Shown one piece after another: positions 47,727 to 58,794 of a stretch of 64,000 nucleotides of DNA. The translations under genes and the position numbers were made by a program. Source of the DNA: Umbelopsis ramanniana AG. Lineage: Eukaryota; Mucoromycota; Umbelopsidomycetes; Umbelopsidales; Umbelopsidaceae. Under the pieces are notes generated by a model. It saw only the letters and a list, made by a program, of their open reading frames with translations. It was not told where the DNA came from and ran no database searches. The stretch spans positions 51,480-115,479 of the forward strand of contig NW_026252154.1 of NCBI RefSeq assembly GCF_025399195.1, in the 5' to 3' direction. Position 1 is the stretch's first letter. Each line of letters begins with the position of its first letter.

Positions 47727-48642
47727 AAGTGCCGTGAATAATACTATAGTTCTAACATCTGCCCACAAGTATACAATTAAAAAATTTAAAATCATTGATA
47801 AAGCGGTACTCTTGGTATTCAACATGGAAGGACACACTGAGAAAGAGGTAGCTGCAACGCTATGAAAGCAAGCAGAGCAAGATGAAAAAGACTGACCATA
47901 AGGAATACAATTATCATGATGATGCTGGCTTCGAGCATTCTTTAGATTCTTCCCCAGCGCCTGTCCACCTTCATTTATTGTAACGTGTACAATACAGGGA
48001 TCTGCAAAGGTTTACATCAACACATTGTAAAGTGTGGTCTTGCTGTAAGTGACCAAAATACACATTGCAGTCCAGATCAGTCATGCTGTTCAGCTGTGTT
48101 GATATTTTGCAAAGCATGATAGAAGTGGAGGCACTACCATTTTCTCAGCAGAGTGCGCATTAATACTCCACGTTCAAACAATATGCAACATGTACAGAAA
48201 CCATTGCTTTCCACAACTGTCGCGCTCGTTCGGCATCTGAACTTCACCCGTCTAAGACAACTTGCGCTCAAACAACAATGAACCATTGCAGTATCCTATC
48301 TCCATCACAACATCTGGCATATTGCCATCAATCAAAAATATACATCTAGCGGGAATAACCCAAGTTGAGCACCATTTTACGTCAGATTTGAATTCATCTT
48401 CAAAACACAGGTTGATCTAATCTCACAGCAAGTCGTGATTATTGTATTCCTCCCTGCGATACTTGGCTCAATACACATACTGCCAGTCCATTCATCACAG
48501 CTTAAACTTGTAGTCATCGAGTATTACCTCCATGGCAATGGCATTTACAAATATGAATATAAAGATGTTTATATATTTTTGGAAATATTCACAGGGCGGG
48601 GGGCGAGCACGTCGGCTCTTTCTATGCTGAATGTGTGTACAT
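47727..48642. other. Convergent intergenic region of 0.9 kb
   Basis: It lies between the RET2 stop and the COA6 stop. AT-rich, with no open frame I can support, no repeats and no RNA gene. It is long for two 3' UTRs. Confidence 0.4.
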
Positions 48643-49061
48643 TTATTGCTTGCCGCTTTGCTCCTTTGCAAGCTCCAGGTACTTGCGCTGACGCTCCTCG
48701 AGCACTCGGCGCTTATTGAAATACTCCACCTAGAATAACAACAACGGGTCAGCCATCATAGTGGTATGGAGGAAAAGAAATGCATAACGAAAAAGTTCAA
48801 AAGGCATACCCAACTGGCCATACAAGTATCTTCGTATTGTTTTTTCTTGTCTAAGCAAGCCTTTCCCTTTTCCCGAACAGTGTCTTTGGTGTTCATCGCT
48901 TCAGGATCAAGAATGCCACAGCTTTCCAGACAAGCAAAGTACTCGTCTCGAACTTTCCAGCATTGTTGTCGCTCGCGGCGTGATGGTGGTTTGTTTGGTG
49001 TTTCTGTCGCTTGTTTTGACATGGCTGAAGATGGACGGCTAGTTGACTTCATTTTTTTCAT
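48643..49061 (-). CDS. COA6: Cytochrome c oxidase assembly factor COA6
   Basis: COA6 is a small intermembrane-space protein that helps copper delivery to Cox2. Exon 1 carries CWKVRDEYFACLESC, a CX9C motif, and CLDKKKQYEDTC, a CX10C motif, the exact COA6 pairing. It then reads MASW, joined across an intron (about 48731-48809) to VEYFNKRRVLEERQRKYLE. It ends LAKEQSGKQ. The start is uncertain: 49061 gives MKKMKSTSRPSSAMSKQATE, with an internal ATG at the third Met. Length is about 110 residues. Cox12 (COX6B) is the closest alternative but has a different second motif. Confidence 0.88.
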
Positions 49062-49089
49062 AGCCTGCCCAATGTTGAAAACTTGCCGG

Positions 49090-49100
49090 CACGTGACTCA
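49090..49100. promoter_or_regulatory. Overlapping CACGTG and TGACTCA sites upstream of COA6
   Basis: CACGTGACTCA fuses an E-box (49090-49095) and an AP-1/Gcn4 site (49094-49100), about 30 bp before the COA6 start. bHLH and bZIP factors would compete or cooperate. Motif inference only. Confidence 0.4.
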
Positions 49101-49431
49101 TCAAAGAAAAATGAAAGGCGCGCCGATCGCATATCGACATAGAAACTAGTCAGCCGAGGAAGAAGCAATTATTATTTTCTAGCTGGACAGGAAGGCAGAT
49201 TGGGGTTTTCTAGTGCAGACTAGAAAGCAGTGTTATGTATGATGTGACGCTTAAAATAAACACCATGTATTCCCTCCAGGACCATGTTTTAATAAATAAC
49301 TTTGCGTTTTTCTTTCATTTCTTGATACGGTAAACTGTCTCTTTAAGTCTCTCTACATTGTGCGAAAGAGAACATATTTTGGGATATAATGCATATAATT
49401 AGGTGAGAGGAACTATGGCTTTCGATCGTAT

Positions 49432-51369
49432 CTAGTAATGGGGAGGAGTGTTGGAATTGTGCGTTGGCAAGGTTGCGTCAGGAGTATGAGGCTCTGATGC
49501 ATTATCAATTTCATGTAGCCCAATGTCGTGTTCGTCATCTCCAGTGGCGGGAAGAAGGCTCTGCTTTTCCTGCTTCTTTTCGCCACGCTCGACCCATGCC
49601 TTGAGTATAAAAAGCTCAATATTACCCAGAATCAACTGTTCAACATGGTAAAGCAGTAGCGGTGTAGTCAAGACACCGACAATACCAGCAGGGGCGTCTT
49701 GATAGAGAACACTGACTAATGGGACACCCATAGCGACAGTCTTAGTAGCACCGCAATACTTGAGGCAAATAGTGAGCGATACATCTCAAAATGGATGATC
49801 TAGGAAATAACATAAAACCTACCATGATAGCCACCGTATCAGCCCTAGAGTATCGAAGCTTTTTGACCCATTCAGGAGTCTTTATGCTTCGTGGTAATGG
49901 GAGTCTTGCAGCCGCCATGCAAAACAATGAAAATGAAATGTAAAATCCAGCATTGATAACAGCGATGGCAACAATATCCGTGGCTCCTACGGCGCTGAAT
50001 GAATTGGAGGCTATAGCATCTGAGAACACAGACCATACTAAAGCCAAAAGTGCAAGACTGTTGATATCGCCTAGTCGGCACTTTTCTTTTATGGCAGCTA
50101 CTTGTCTTGGGAATAGCCATTGAATGATTTGGCCAACGACCAAAGGCACTAAAATGGTCAATCCAAGATTCTTCAGGACGTCAATATAGTCGAGACTTCC
50201 GTGGGCATTAGTTGATGGTGCAATTCTGGTATCCTTCTCAAAAACTTGGGTCGAGTGATTAATTCATGATGACTTCTGTGAGCTCCTATATTCCTGACAT
50301 TCGGTAACTTACCCGACATTAACGCCGGAGATACGAAAATACCTATTTTTGGAGAAAGTAAGCGTTAGATTACAGTGAGTCGCTGGCTAAAAAATTTATC
50401 ACTGCCATTAACCTACCGAGAACATTCCCCAAAGCAGCGTTCATCAGAGCTGAGAAGAAAAAAAATAAAATTGCGCCATCGTGTGGCTGCATTAGCTACC
50501 TAGATCAGATAGTACAATCATCTGGAGTCCATTTTACCTGAAGCTTCATTGCCCTTGGCGTTTCTGGTCATGACTACGTTAGATGAAACGGTAGTAGGCG
50601 TACATCCGGCAATCACCAAACCTAAAAGTAGCATGTGATTGATCGGGAGATTGACTGTAGCAAATAGAAGAGCAATGCCGTAGACAGTGAAGGGAATGAT
50701 AATGAGACTGATAATTTGGATCATCAGATGTAATCTAACCCGCACGACTGTTTTTGCAAGGGTTCGAGTGCGTAAAGATAGACCAGATATTAAGAAAATA
50801 ACGATGACCGCTCCTGGGAAATTGCACTCAAATGTCACTACTAGTCGTTCCGTGTTGAATCTAATTGACATAAACTTTTACCCCATTTGATGCTCCATTC
50901 CGAATGGATGACTCCGTCTTTCTTGGCTACTCCAGGGAACCTCCAAGCTAGGACGATGACTACTGCAAGTCCCATCAGGAACCTACCAAACAGAAACGAA
51001 TTAGTGAACCTCGCTGCTGGACCATACGTGTATGACTACTACCTACCAATATGTTTGGATAAACTTTATAATGAATCTTCTAACTTTTATCGCTCTTGAG
51101 GGTTGTTCTTGGGCTGCTTCTTCTGGTTGGATTGGAGCTTGTCCGTTCCTTTCCGGCCCTACTTCAATATTAGTACTTGAAACAGAATGAATATCGGCTT
51201 CAGTATCAGGCTTGTTCCCTCCGTCATGATCTACTGAAGGAGCTGAATACAATATGCTGGCTGCTCTTTTCTCATTCGGTGACGAATTGACCTCCATTCC
51301 AGAGCAGGTAAACTGAGCTGGCGTTGGACAAAGGGATAACTTTTTTTTTAAGGACGCTGCGAATGACAT
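49432..51369 (-). CDS. SLC10A7/RCH1-type membrane transporter
   Basis: A member of the bile-acid:Na+ symporter-like family (SLC10A7, yeast RCH1), linked to negative regulation of calcium uptake. The start is at 51369 (MSFAASLKKKLSLCPTPAQF). An N-terminal polar domain of about 100 residues precedes helix 1 (joined to FLMGLAVVIVLAWRFPGVA). Later helices include VIFLISGLSLRTRTLAKTV, IIPFTVYGIALLFATVNLP and LLLGLVIAGCTPTTVSSNVV, which is the family's proline-threonine crossover motif. Then come LVVGQIIQWLFPRQVAAIKE, YCGATKTVAMGVPLVSVLYQ and GVLTTPLLLYHVEQLILG. The C-terminal tail is acidic and disordered. About seven exons. Ten helices are expected. Confidence 0.88.
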
Positions 51370-52234
51370 TCAAATTTAACGACTCATTGGGTCACGTGGA
51401 CGCTGCCCCACCTGCAAGCAGAACTTTGGCAGTGCAGCTAAATGGTGCATGGAACGTAATATTACATGTAACATTTCTCAGTTGAGACGAAAATACAGAA
51501 TTAATGCCACCTTGATTGTGATTTTCATTGCTGATTTTGTTAGTAATGCTCCTAACTAAATAAATGATCCATTGAGTACCTGAAGCAGGGGGGGTCCAGG
51601 CTCGCCTTCTTTTTATCCATCCGATATTTGCAGTCCAATCGCTCTTACCACCTTGTTTCCGAATATATGCTTGAGAATAAGCATGAAAATTGAGCAAAAG
51701 CTTAAATTATTATAGCGTCCCTTTGAACTGTTCATTCACCGCAGAAAAAATGATATTACGTGATGAACTGTGCAAAATGTTCAGTGGCAAAGATTTTATG
51801 TTTTACAGCACTGTAGAATAGGTGTTGACATTATGAGAGAAAAAAAGACGATAAGTGGAACGAGTGCTTTTTGATAGCCCATGGTTTGCCGATTTCTGAC
51901 CAAGACAAATGACCAGAACGCTGAAGCATGCCGTGGCCACATTAAAATAACTCTCATTGACGTCCGCTACTGTTTCAGAGATACGTTTCACATCTCTGAT
52001 CCCATTTTACATACCACAGCTTTCTACCCGTAATCGATGATAGCTTCAAAAGATATACACAGCTCCGTTTTCCACTTGGGGATCGGAATGACGAATTCAT
52101 CAGAAGACAGCTCAGGTACCGAAATCTTTCCCTTTCCATGCTAAGGCTCGTCACATGCAATAGCTTGTTTGCGCACAACAATCATCATGCAAAAAAAAAT
52201 GTATACACAATGTGTCTTACTCAACAAAAGTCAT
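51370..52234. other. Promoter-side intergenic region of the RCH1-type gene
   Basis: About 865 bp. A CACGTG site lies at 51393-51398, about 25 bp before the RCH1-type start. A G-run (51588-51594) and short minus-strand frames (51392-51697, 51975-52181) lack features. No gene is called. Confidence 0.4.
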
Positions 52235-52644
52235 TCATAAATCATAAAAAATCGTCCAAGGATACCATCTCATCTTCAGTATCTTCCAGCAGAACATTAT
52301 CGAATAATAGGTAGTGACGCAACTATTTCCTGCATGTACCGAGGTCGCATCATTTTCCAGACCCTCCTTTGTCAATATTGTATTTAGGATGGTTTTTGTC
52401 AGACGTTTGGTCAAACGATATTCTAGATTCAAGTATCGTGATCCATATTCACTAGTATCATTAACGCTACAATAATACAACTGTTTACTCGCCTTTGCAT
52501 TTTTCCATGGTCTCGTCCTGTTTATTGATCACGTCGGTGGCTGAGAGGGCATTGAACTCCTCCCATCGTCGGTGTTACACCCACGACGTAATTGTTTGTC
52601 TCTTGATAGCCAGGTCCCAACTGCTTCTTCATTCTCTTGTACAT
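52235..52644 (-). CDS. Candidate small gene, structure unresolved, next to GDB1 start
   Basis: Minus-strand coding-like pieces lie just before the debranching-enzyme start. The first reads MYKRMKKQLGPGYQETNNYV (ATG at 52644). The second reads YLNLEYRLTKRLTKTILNT then ILTKEGLENDATS. The last, in another frame, reads FDNVLLEDTEDEMVSLDDFL with a stop near 52235. A conventional intron of about 98 nt (gtaaca ... aaacag) joins the first two in frame. No normal-size intron found by eye brings in the last. A further minus-strand stretch (EEFNALSATDVINKQDETM) lies inside the proposed intron. The product is unrecognised. It may be a small helical protein or a decayed gene. Confidence 0.3.
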
Positions 52645-52649
52645 ACCAC

Positions 52650-55600
52650 ATGCCTTACACTCCTATTGATGTCAACCGGAATCGCTTGAAAGCGAGTGCG
52701 GCTCCAAGTCATTTCACAGTCAAACCACAAAAGGATTTATGTCTGCGAATCTACACTTTGGACTTGACAGACGACGGTTCTCCTGACTATTCCAAACGCG
52801 TAAGTTCTTTATTCACCGTCAATGTAATGGGCTGGGAGATACTGGATTGAGTTGAGAGTGGGGGATATTCCGCAGTGGTAACGAGCCCTTCTAATGGATA
52901 ACATCAAAAACAGTATGTCCGCTTGGCTCCACCTGAGAAAGATGCTTTCATTCTGCGGTTCAAACTGGTAGCTGGTATGCTCTCATCTAACAATGGCGTT
53001 CTGTATACAAACTATCCGGTCACATCAGAGTAAGTCAAAAATCTACCAGGGCGACATAAAGCATTGTGATCTCGTTGTCTGAACGGAGTTTAGACACGGA
53101 CCATCACTTGATCGATAAACCTAACCAATTTTTTTCTGTACAGGCCCTTTGACCGCCAGAAGTTCCATCCTGTCAGGTAATGTGGAATTTTGACGTAGTA
53201 TGTTTAAAGCAACAGATTAAGTATTAACTCTGGATGCATTGTAGATTTTCTTCCGATTTTTCTAAAGATGCCATTTGTGACGTTACCGTTACCACCTCGG
53301 GTGCATACGAATACTACGTTGAATATGATTCTTTTGAACATCCCGACTCCGACTCAAAACCAGTAAAGAAGAGATCGGAAAGATCTGGCTACTTTGTTGT
53401 CGAGCCTCGCCTTTGGGTACAACCTCACGCTAGAGTCGTTGATACCAGCAATGCTCAGAAGACTTCAGAAAAAGCTGAAAAGGTCCTATTGCCTTTGGAT
53501 GGCCTGGTGATTGAATCAGCTGTTGGAAAGTGGTTAGGAAAGATCAGCAAGTGGGATGCACATCTGGAGAGTATGAAGGAAGCTGGTTACAATATGATCC
53601 ATTTTGTACCTTTGCAAGTTCGCGGTGCTTCCAATTCACCTTACTCCATCCATGATCAAACCGCCTTTTCAGACGATCTGTTCGATGAAAGCCAAATCAA
53701 GTTGTCTCGTGAAGAAAAGTCGGAGCTTGTCAAGAAGCAGCTTTTGCGCATTCAAGACCAATATGATATGATGTGTTTGAGTGATGTTGTTTGGAATCAC
53801 ACAAGCTTTGACTCTATTTGGCTCCAAGATCATCCTGAATCAGGTACAGTATTTTGAGAATGAACATAATATGTTGGTTGTATCTTGCTCATTCACCTAT
53901 TATTTTGTGCAGGATACAACCTCGACAACTCACCTCATTTGGTGGCTGCCTTTGACCTTGATACCGCTCTATTGGATCTTGTGAACGATTTTCCAAAATA
54001 CTCTCTGCCCACTGTTCTTAAATCCAGTGAAGATTTGGATGCTGTTATGGAAGTCATTAAGAATAATGTCTTTCCAGCTTTGAAGTTGTGGGAGTACAAG
54101 GTTATTGACGTGACAGCCGAGAAGAAAAAGTTGGTTGAAGCTCTTTCGGGCCCCAAGAAACCTGACTCTGTATACAACGCATTTGAGAACACCAAGATCG
54201 CCGATTTGAGCCTTCGTGAACGAGCCGTTTTACTTGCTGAGCATGGTATTGGTTGTAGTCAATCAGGTCAACGTTATGGCACAACCGTTGAGCTTGCTGT
54301 TGCTGTTGCTTTCATCAAGAACTTGGGAGGCGTTTCTCCCGATGCTGAGGTATCAGAGAGCGAGGCTCACAACTTGGCTGAAGAGTATAGCAAGGTTCTA
54401 GACGAATACAATCTACCACTTTACAAGGAATACGATGAAGACGTACGTGTTGCTTTGGAGAACACCAGAAATCGTATTGAATATACACGCCTTGCTGACC
54501 ATGGTCCAAAATGGGGAGAAGTGACCAAGAGGTAAATATTAAAATTTGCTCATCTACAAGGCCATTTTTTTGTCACCTGCTTATTTTTTTTCTACAACCT
54601 TCCGCTATAGCAAACCGCTTGTAGATGCTTACTTCACAAGATTGCCAGAAAATGAAAAGACCAAAGGCCACTCCAAGGGCAGCATGGCCCTAGCGAACAA
54701 TGGATGGATTTGGAACGCTGATCCTATGCAAGACTTTGCTGGACCGCAATCATCTGCTTATCTGCGCCGCGAAGTCATCTGCTGGGGAGACTGTGTCAAG
54801 TTGCGTTATGGTTCAGGTCCAGAAGATAGCCCTTATCTCTGGAAACACATGAAAGAATATACCGAACATACTGCCAAGTTGTTCCAAGGTATTCGAATCG
54901 ACAACTGTCATTCCACCCCAATTCATGTAGCAGAATACTTGTTGGACGCAGCCAGACGTATCCAACCCGATTTGTACGTTGTTGCTGAGCTATTCACTGG
55001 ATCGGAGGATACCGATATCACGTTTGTGTCCAAGCTTGGTATCAACTCTCTCATTCGCGAGGCTATGCAAGCATGGGACCCTGCGGAACTCTCACGTTTA
55101 GTACATCGCCACGGTGGAAAGCCTATTGGAAGTATGGATCAAGCTCTTACTACCGAACAAACCACTTATACTAGAGATGGCAAAACCGAAGAACCCGCCC
55201 TTCTGGTCCCTATTCTTCACGGCAGCATTCCCCATGCATTGTTCATGGATTGCACTCACGACAACGAGACACCCAACGAAAAACGTCAAGCGAAGGATAC
55301 CCTTCCCAATGCAGCTTTGGTCGCCTTTTCTGGTAGTGCCATCGGTAGTGTCAAGGGATACGATGAAGTCTACCCACGACTTTTGGACATTGTCAACGAA
55401 ACTCGTCTGTACGATCAGCCCAAAAAGGACGCCAATATCGGTATCACAAAGGTCAAGCCTATTCTTCAGAAACTGCACACGGAAATGGTCTTGGATGGAT
55501 ACATAGAATGCCATGTTCATCATGAAGGCGATTACATCATTGTTCATCGACAACATCCCGAGCTTCATACTGGTTATCTCCTTATTGCTCACACTGCATT

Positions 55601-57893
55601 TGCTGGACGCGATAGCAAGCGTGGAAGCGTAGCTCCTGTCAAGCTCAGAGGTACTGATGTTGATTTGTTGTTCTCAGCCACTTTGACCATCGATTCACAA
55701 GATGATCGTAGCGATGAAACAACACTGCGTGGTTTGAGCAGTAAGATTGAGTCTTTGAGCGCTCCTAATATCCGTGGCTTAATGGACAACAAGGGTCGCT
55801 ACACTGAAATCGTAGTCCCCAGCGTCTTCCCGTCTGGATCTGTTATGGTTCTCAAGACGTGGATCCAAGATAATCCAGCCGAGTCCTATGATCTCATCTC
55901 AAGCTGCAGCGATAGCGTTTTTAGCAATCTCTCACTATTGGATATGAACATTGTTCTTCATCGATGTGAGGGCGAGGAGAGAGATGCGACTGGTGAAGGT
56001 GTCTACAATATTCCTGGCCATGGCAGCTTACCCTATGCTGGTCTCGAAGGATTTGTCTCTGTTCTCAAGCCTATCATCAGAGAGAACAACTTGGGTCATC
56101 CATTCTGTGCACATCTTCGCGACGGTACCTGGGCAATGGATTACATTGTTGATCGCTTGAACAGATATCTTAGCGATTACCCTAACCTCAAGTCACTGAG
56201 AGAATGGTTCTCTACACGATTTAGTGTTGTCAAAGGATTGCCTGACTTTTTGGTTCCCAAGTACTTTGCTCTCATTATCCGCGCAGCCTATCTTAAGGCT
56301 CGTGCCCATGCGCTCTCTCTCATGTCTCCTCTCGTACGTGATGGTGATCGCTTCACTCAATCATTGGCATTGTGCTCTGTCCAAATGTACGGTATTGTAC
56401 CTTCATCTGGTCTGCACCCAACCGAGGTGACTCCCTCCATGGCCGCCGGTCTACCCCACTTTACACATTCATACATGCGCACGTGGGGTCGTGATGTTTT
56501 CATCTCGTTGCGTGGATTGTTTTTGACAACTGGTAACTACGATGCCGCCAAACGTCATATCCTTTCTTTTGCCAGCTCACTCAAGCATGGATTGATACCC
56601 AACTTGCTTGACGCCGTACGTCATCCCCGTTACAACTCTCGTGATTCTGTATGGTGGTTTATGCAAGCTATTCAAGATTACTACTACATGGCACCCGATG
56701 GTCCATCAATCTTGAATGAGAAGGTGCTAAGACGATTCCCCAAGGACGATACCTTTGTGACGCCAGAGGAAGGCTTTACCTACAGCAGCACCGTGCTTGA
56801 GATCATGCACGAAGTGTTTGAACGACATGCCGCCGGACTTCACTTCAGAGAACACAATGCCGGTCCACAGTTGGACAGTCAAATGACCGACGAAGGCTTC
56901 AACATTGACATTGAAGTTGATTGGGATACTGGTGTTATCGTAGGCGGTAACCGTCTCAACTGCGGTACTTGGCAAGACAAGATGGGAGAGAGTTCTAAGG
57001 CTGGCAACAAAGGACTGCCTGCAACTCCTCGTGATGGTGCGCCAATTGAGATCACTGGTTTATCCAAGAGTGCCCTTCGTTGGATTCTAGAGCTTCAGGA
57101 GCGTGGAGAATTCAAATGGAAGGGTGTTAAGGATCAAGATGGTAAAGAACGATCTTACAAGGAATGGAACGATCTCCTTCAGAAGAACTTTGAGCGTGTA
57201 TACTATGTTCCAGCTGGTAAGTATTAAGGTTATAATAGAGCACCTATGGGGTTGTCGAACTGCTATTTACCAAATTTATACACATCTTTAGATAAGAGCG
57301 AAGACTCTGAGTACGAAGTCATTAGTGAAATCATCAACCGTCGTGGAATCTATAAAGACGTGTTCCGATCCAAGGAACCCTACACCGACTACCAATTCCG
57401 GTCCAACTTCCCTGTGGCCATGGTGGTGGCTCCTGAGCTGTTCACTCCATCCAAAGCCATGGGAGCATTGAATCTCGGACGAAAGCATTTGTTAGGACCT
57501 CTGGGTATGCGAACATTGGATCCAAGTGATAATGAATATCACCCGGATTACCACAACAGCGACGACTCCACCAACAAGGCTGTAGCCAAGGGTTGGAACT
57601 ACCATCAGGGCCCTGAATGGGTTTGGCAAACGGGTTATTTCTTGCGGGCCTATTTGAGCTTTTATCTTCAAACTGATAAAAAGCAAGAAACCCTGAGAGA
57701 AGGTGTTCTCACTATCCAGCGTATCTTGTTGGCACATAAGAACGAGATCCAGTCCAACCCCTGGGCTGGTCTCCCAGAACTCACCAATAGAAATGGCAGC
57801 CCTTGTTGGGATGCATGCCCTACTCAAGCATGGTCAGCGGCGACGTTATTGGACGTTGTGAACTATAGCACTGATCTTGTAAAGGAATCCTAG
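52650..57893 (+). CDS. GDB1: Glycogen debranching enzyme
   Basis: A bifunctional enzyme of about 1,500 residues: 4-alpha-glucanotransferase plus amylo-1,6-glucosidase, for cytosolic glycogen breakdown. The start MPYTPIDVNRNRLKASAAP is followed by several small exons, then one 893-codon exon (54546-57227) and a last exon from about 57292. The GH13 transferase half shows LSDVVWNHTS, FQGIRIDNCHSTP (nucleophile Asp), VVAELFTGSE (acid/base Glu) and MDCTHDNETP. The GH133 glucosidase half shows HSYMRTWGRDVFISLRGLFL, IPNLLDAVRHPRYNSRDSVW, EVDWDTGVIVGGNRLNCGTW and GPEWVWQTGYFLRAYL. It ends STDLVKES. All catalytic blocks are intact. Confidence 0.95.
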
Positions 57894-58052
57894 TTTAAGC
57901 ACTGTTTTTTTTTTGTTATTTGTATCTTCCGTTCGACGTCTGTAATAAATGCATTATCTGTCATAGCCATCAATTTGACAGCAGTCCGAGCCAGCCAGCT
58001 TGAGATTTTTCTTTTTCTTTCCCGCTCATTGCGTGCAATCCTCCCGACTCTC

Positions 58053-58511
58053 ATGAGCCATGCTGAGGTCATTCCGCTGGCAACTCACTCTCTAGGCTTG
58101 GAGCTTCGATCGCATCCACAAAGAGGTCGCGGTGTGTTTACGACCAAGCCTCTTTCTCACAAAACACTGGTCGACGTATCCCCGGTGCTGCTTATGGACC
58201 ATGACGAATACTCTGCGCACGGACAGCATACCATCTTAGATCATTACACATATCGATGGGAAGGAGGGTATGCACTGGCCTTGGGGCTAGGATCGATGTT
58301 CAATCATGCAAAAAATCCCAACGTGGGGTTCATACGTGACATAGCCAATGCGGTCATCCGCTATTTCACGTTACGAGCCATTGAAACTGGTGAGGAGCTG
58401 TGTATCAGTTATGGTGATCACCTGTGGTTCGAGGATACAGACGCTCCATCAGAGCATGAGCAAGGCAGCAGTAGTGAAGATGAATGGTTTGGTAAAGTTA
58501 TGTTAGAATAA
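58053..58511 (+). CDS. Small SET-domain protein
   Basis: A compact SET-domain protein, 152 residues in one frame. The start at 58053 gives MSHAEVIPLATHSLGLELRS. SET motifs in order: RGRGVFTTKPLSHKTLV, ALGLGSMFNHAKNPNV (the N-H-x-x-x-P-N motif), IRYFTLRAIETGEELCISYG (the E-L-x-I-x-Y-G end). This suggests a lysine methyltransferase, target unknown; many such stand-alone fungal proteins are uncharacterised. The acidic end reads SSSEDEWFG. A weak intron after that point (to the acceptor at about 58540) would open a longer C-terminus (ALPMNDFEWKEKEAPVTSP), so the true end may be later. Confidence 0.8.
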   Translation: MSHAEVIPLATHSLGLELRSHPQRGRGVFTTKPLSHKTLVDVSPVLLMDHDEYSAHGQHTILDHYTYRWEGGYALALGLGSMFNHAKNPNVGFIRDIANAVIRYFTLRAIETGEELCISYGDHLWFEDTDAPSEHEQGSSSEDEWFGKVMLE

Positions 58512-58586
58512 AAGGACTCATGATACACAAATGATTTCAGGCTCTTCCAATGAACGACTTTGAGTGGAAAGAGAAAGAAGCTCCTG

Positions 58587-58594
58587 TGACGTCA
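58587..58594. promoter_or_regulatory. CRE palindrome TGACGTCA upstream of casein kinase gene
   Basis: TGACGTCA about 200 bp before the casein kinase start. It is the same bZIP site as upstream of MIC19. It would lie in coding sequence if the longer SET-protein end were used. Confidence 0.35.
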
Positions 58595-58794
58595 CCTACG
58601 TTTTTGTCTCTGGGTTGGCGAGAAACCCACCAAAAATCACCGCATGACCAACAGGACGGCAAGAGGGTTTCCTTTTTACTTTTTGCCAATTGGTGCTGAA
58701 ATCTTTTTCATCTCTTTCTTCGCAAAATCAGTGTCTTTGTGTCGGTCGCATACACCCTTTTCTTCTTACCTCTCGCTACTAATATCTATCAATC

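Noticed and set aside
52318-52586. Three ultra-short introns of 17-22 nt in one gene
   Set aside because: All three gaps begin GT, end AG and restore frame, but every other intron here is 38 nt or more and mostly 50-80 nt. With several frames partly open, such gaps can be found by chance, and a 98-nt intron explains part of the model. Kept only as a note in the finding.
55098-55592. 164-codon minus-strand open frame
   Set aside because: It lies wholly inside the debranching-enzyme exon, whose catalytic motifs are intact on the plus strand.
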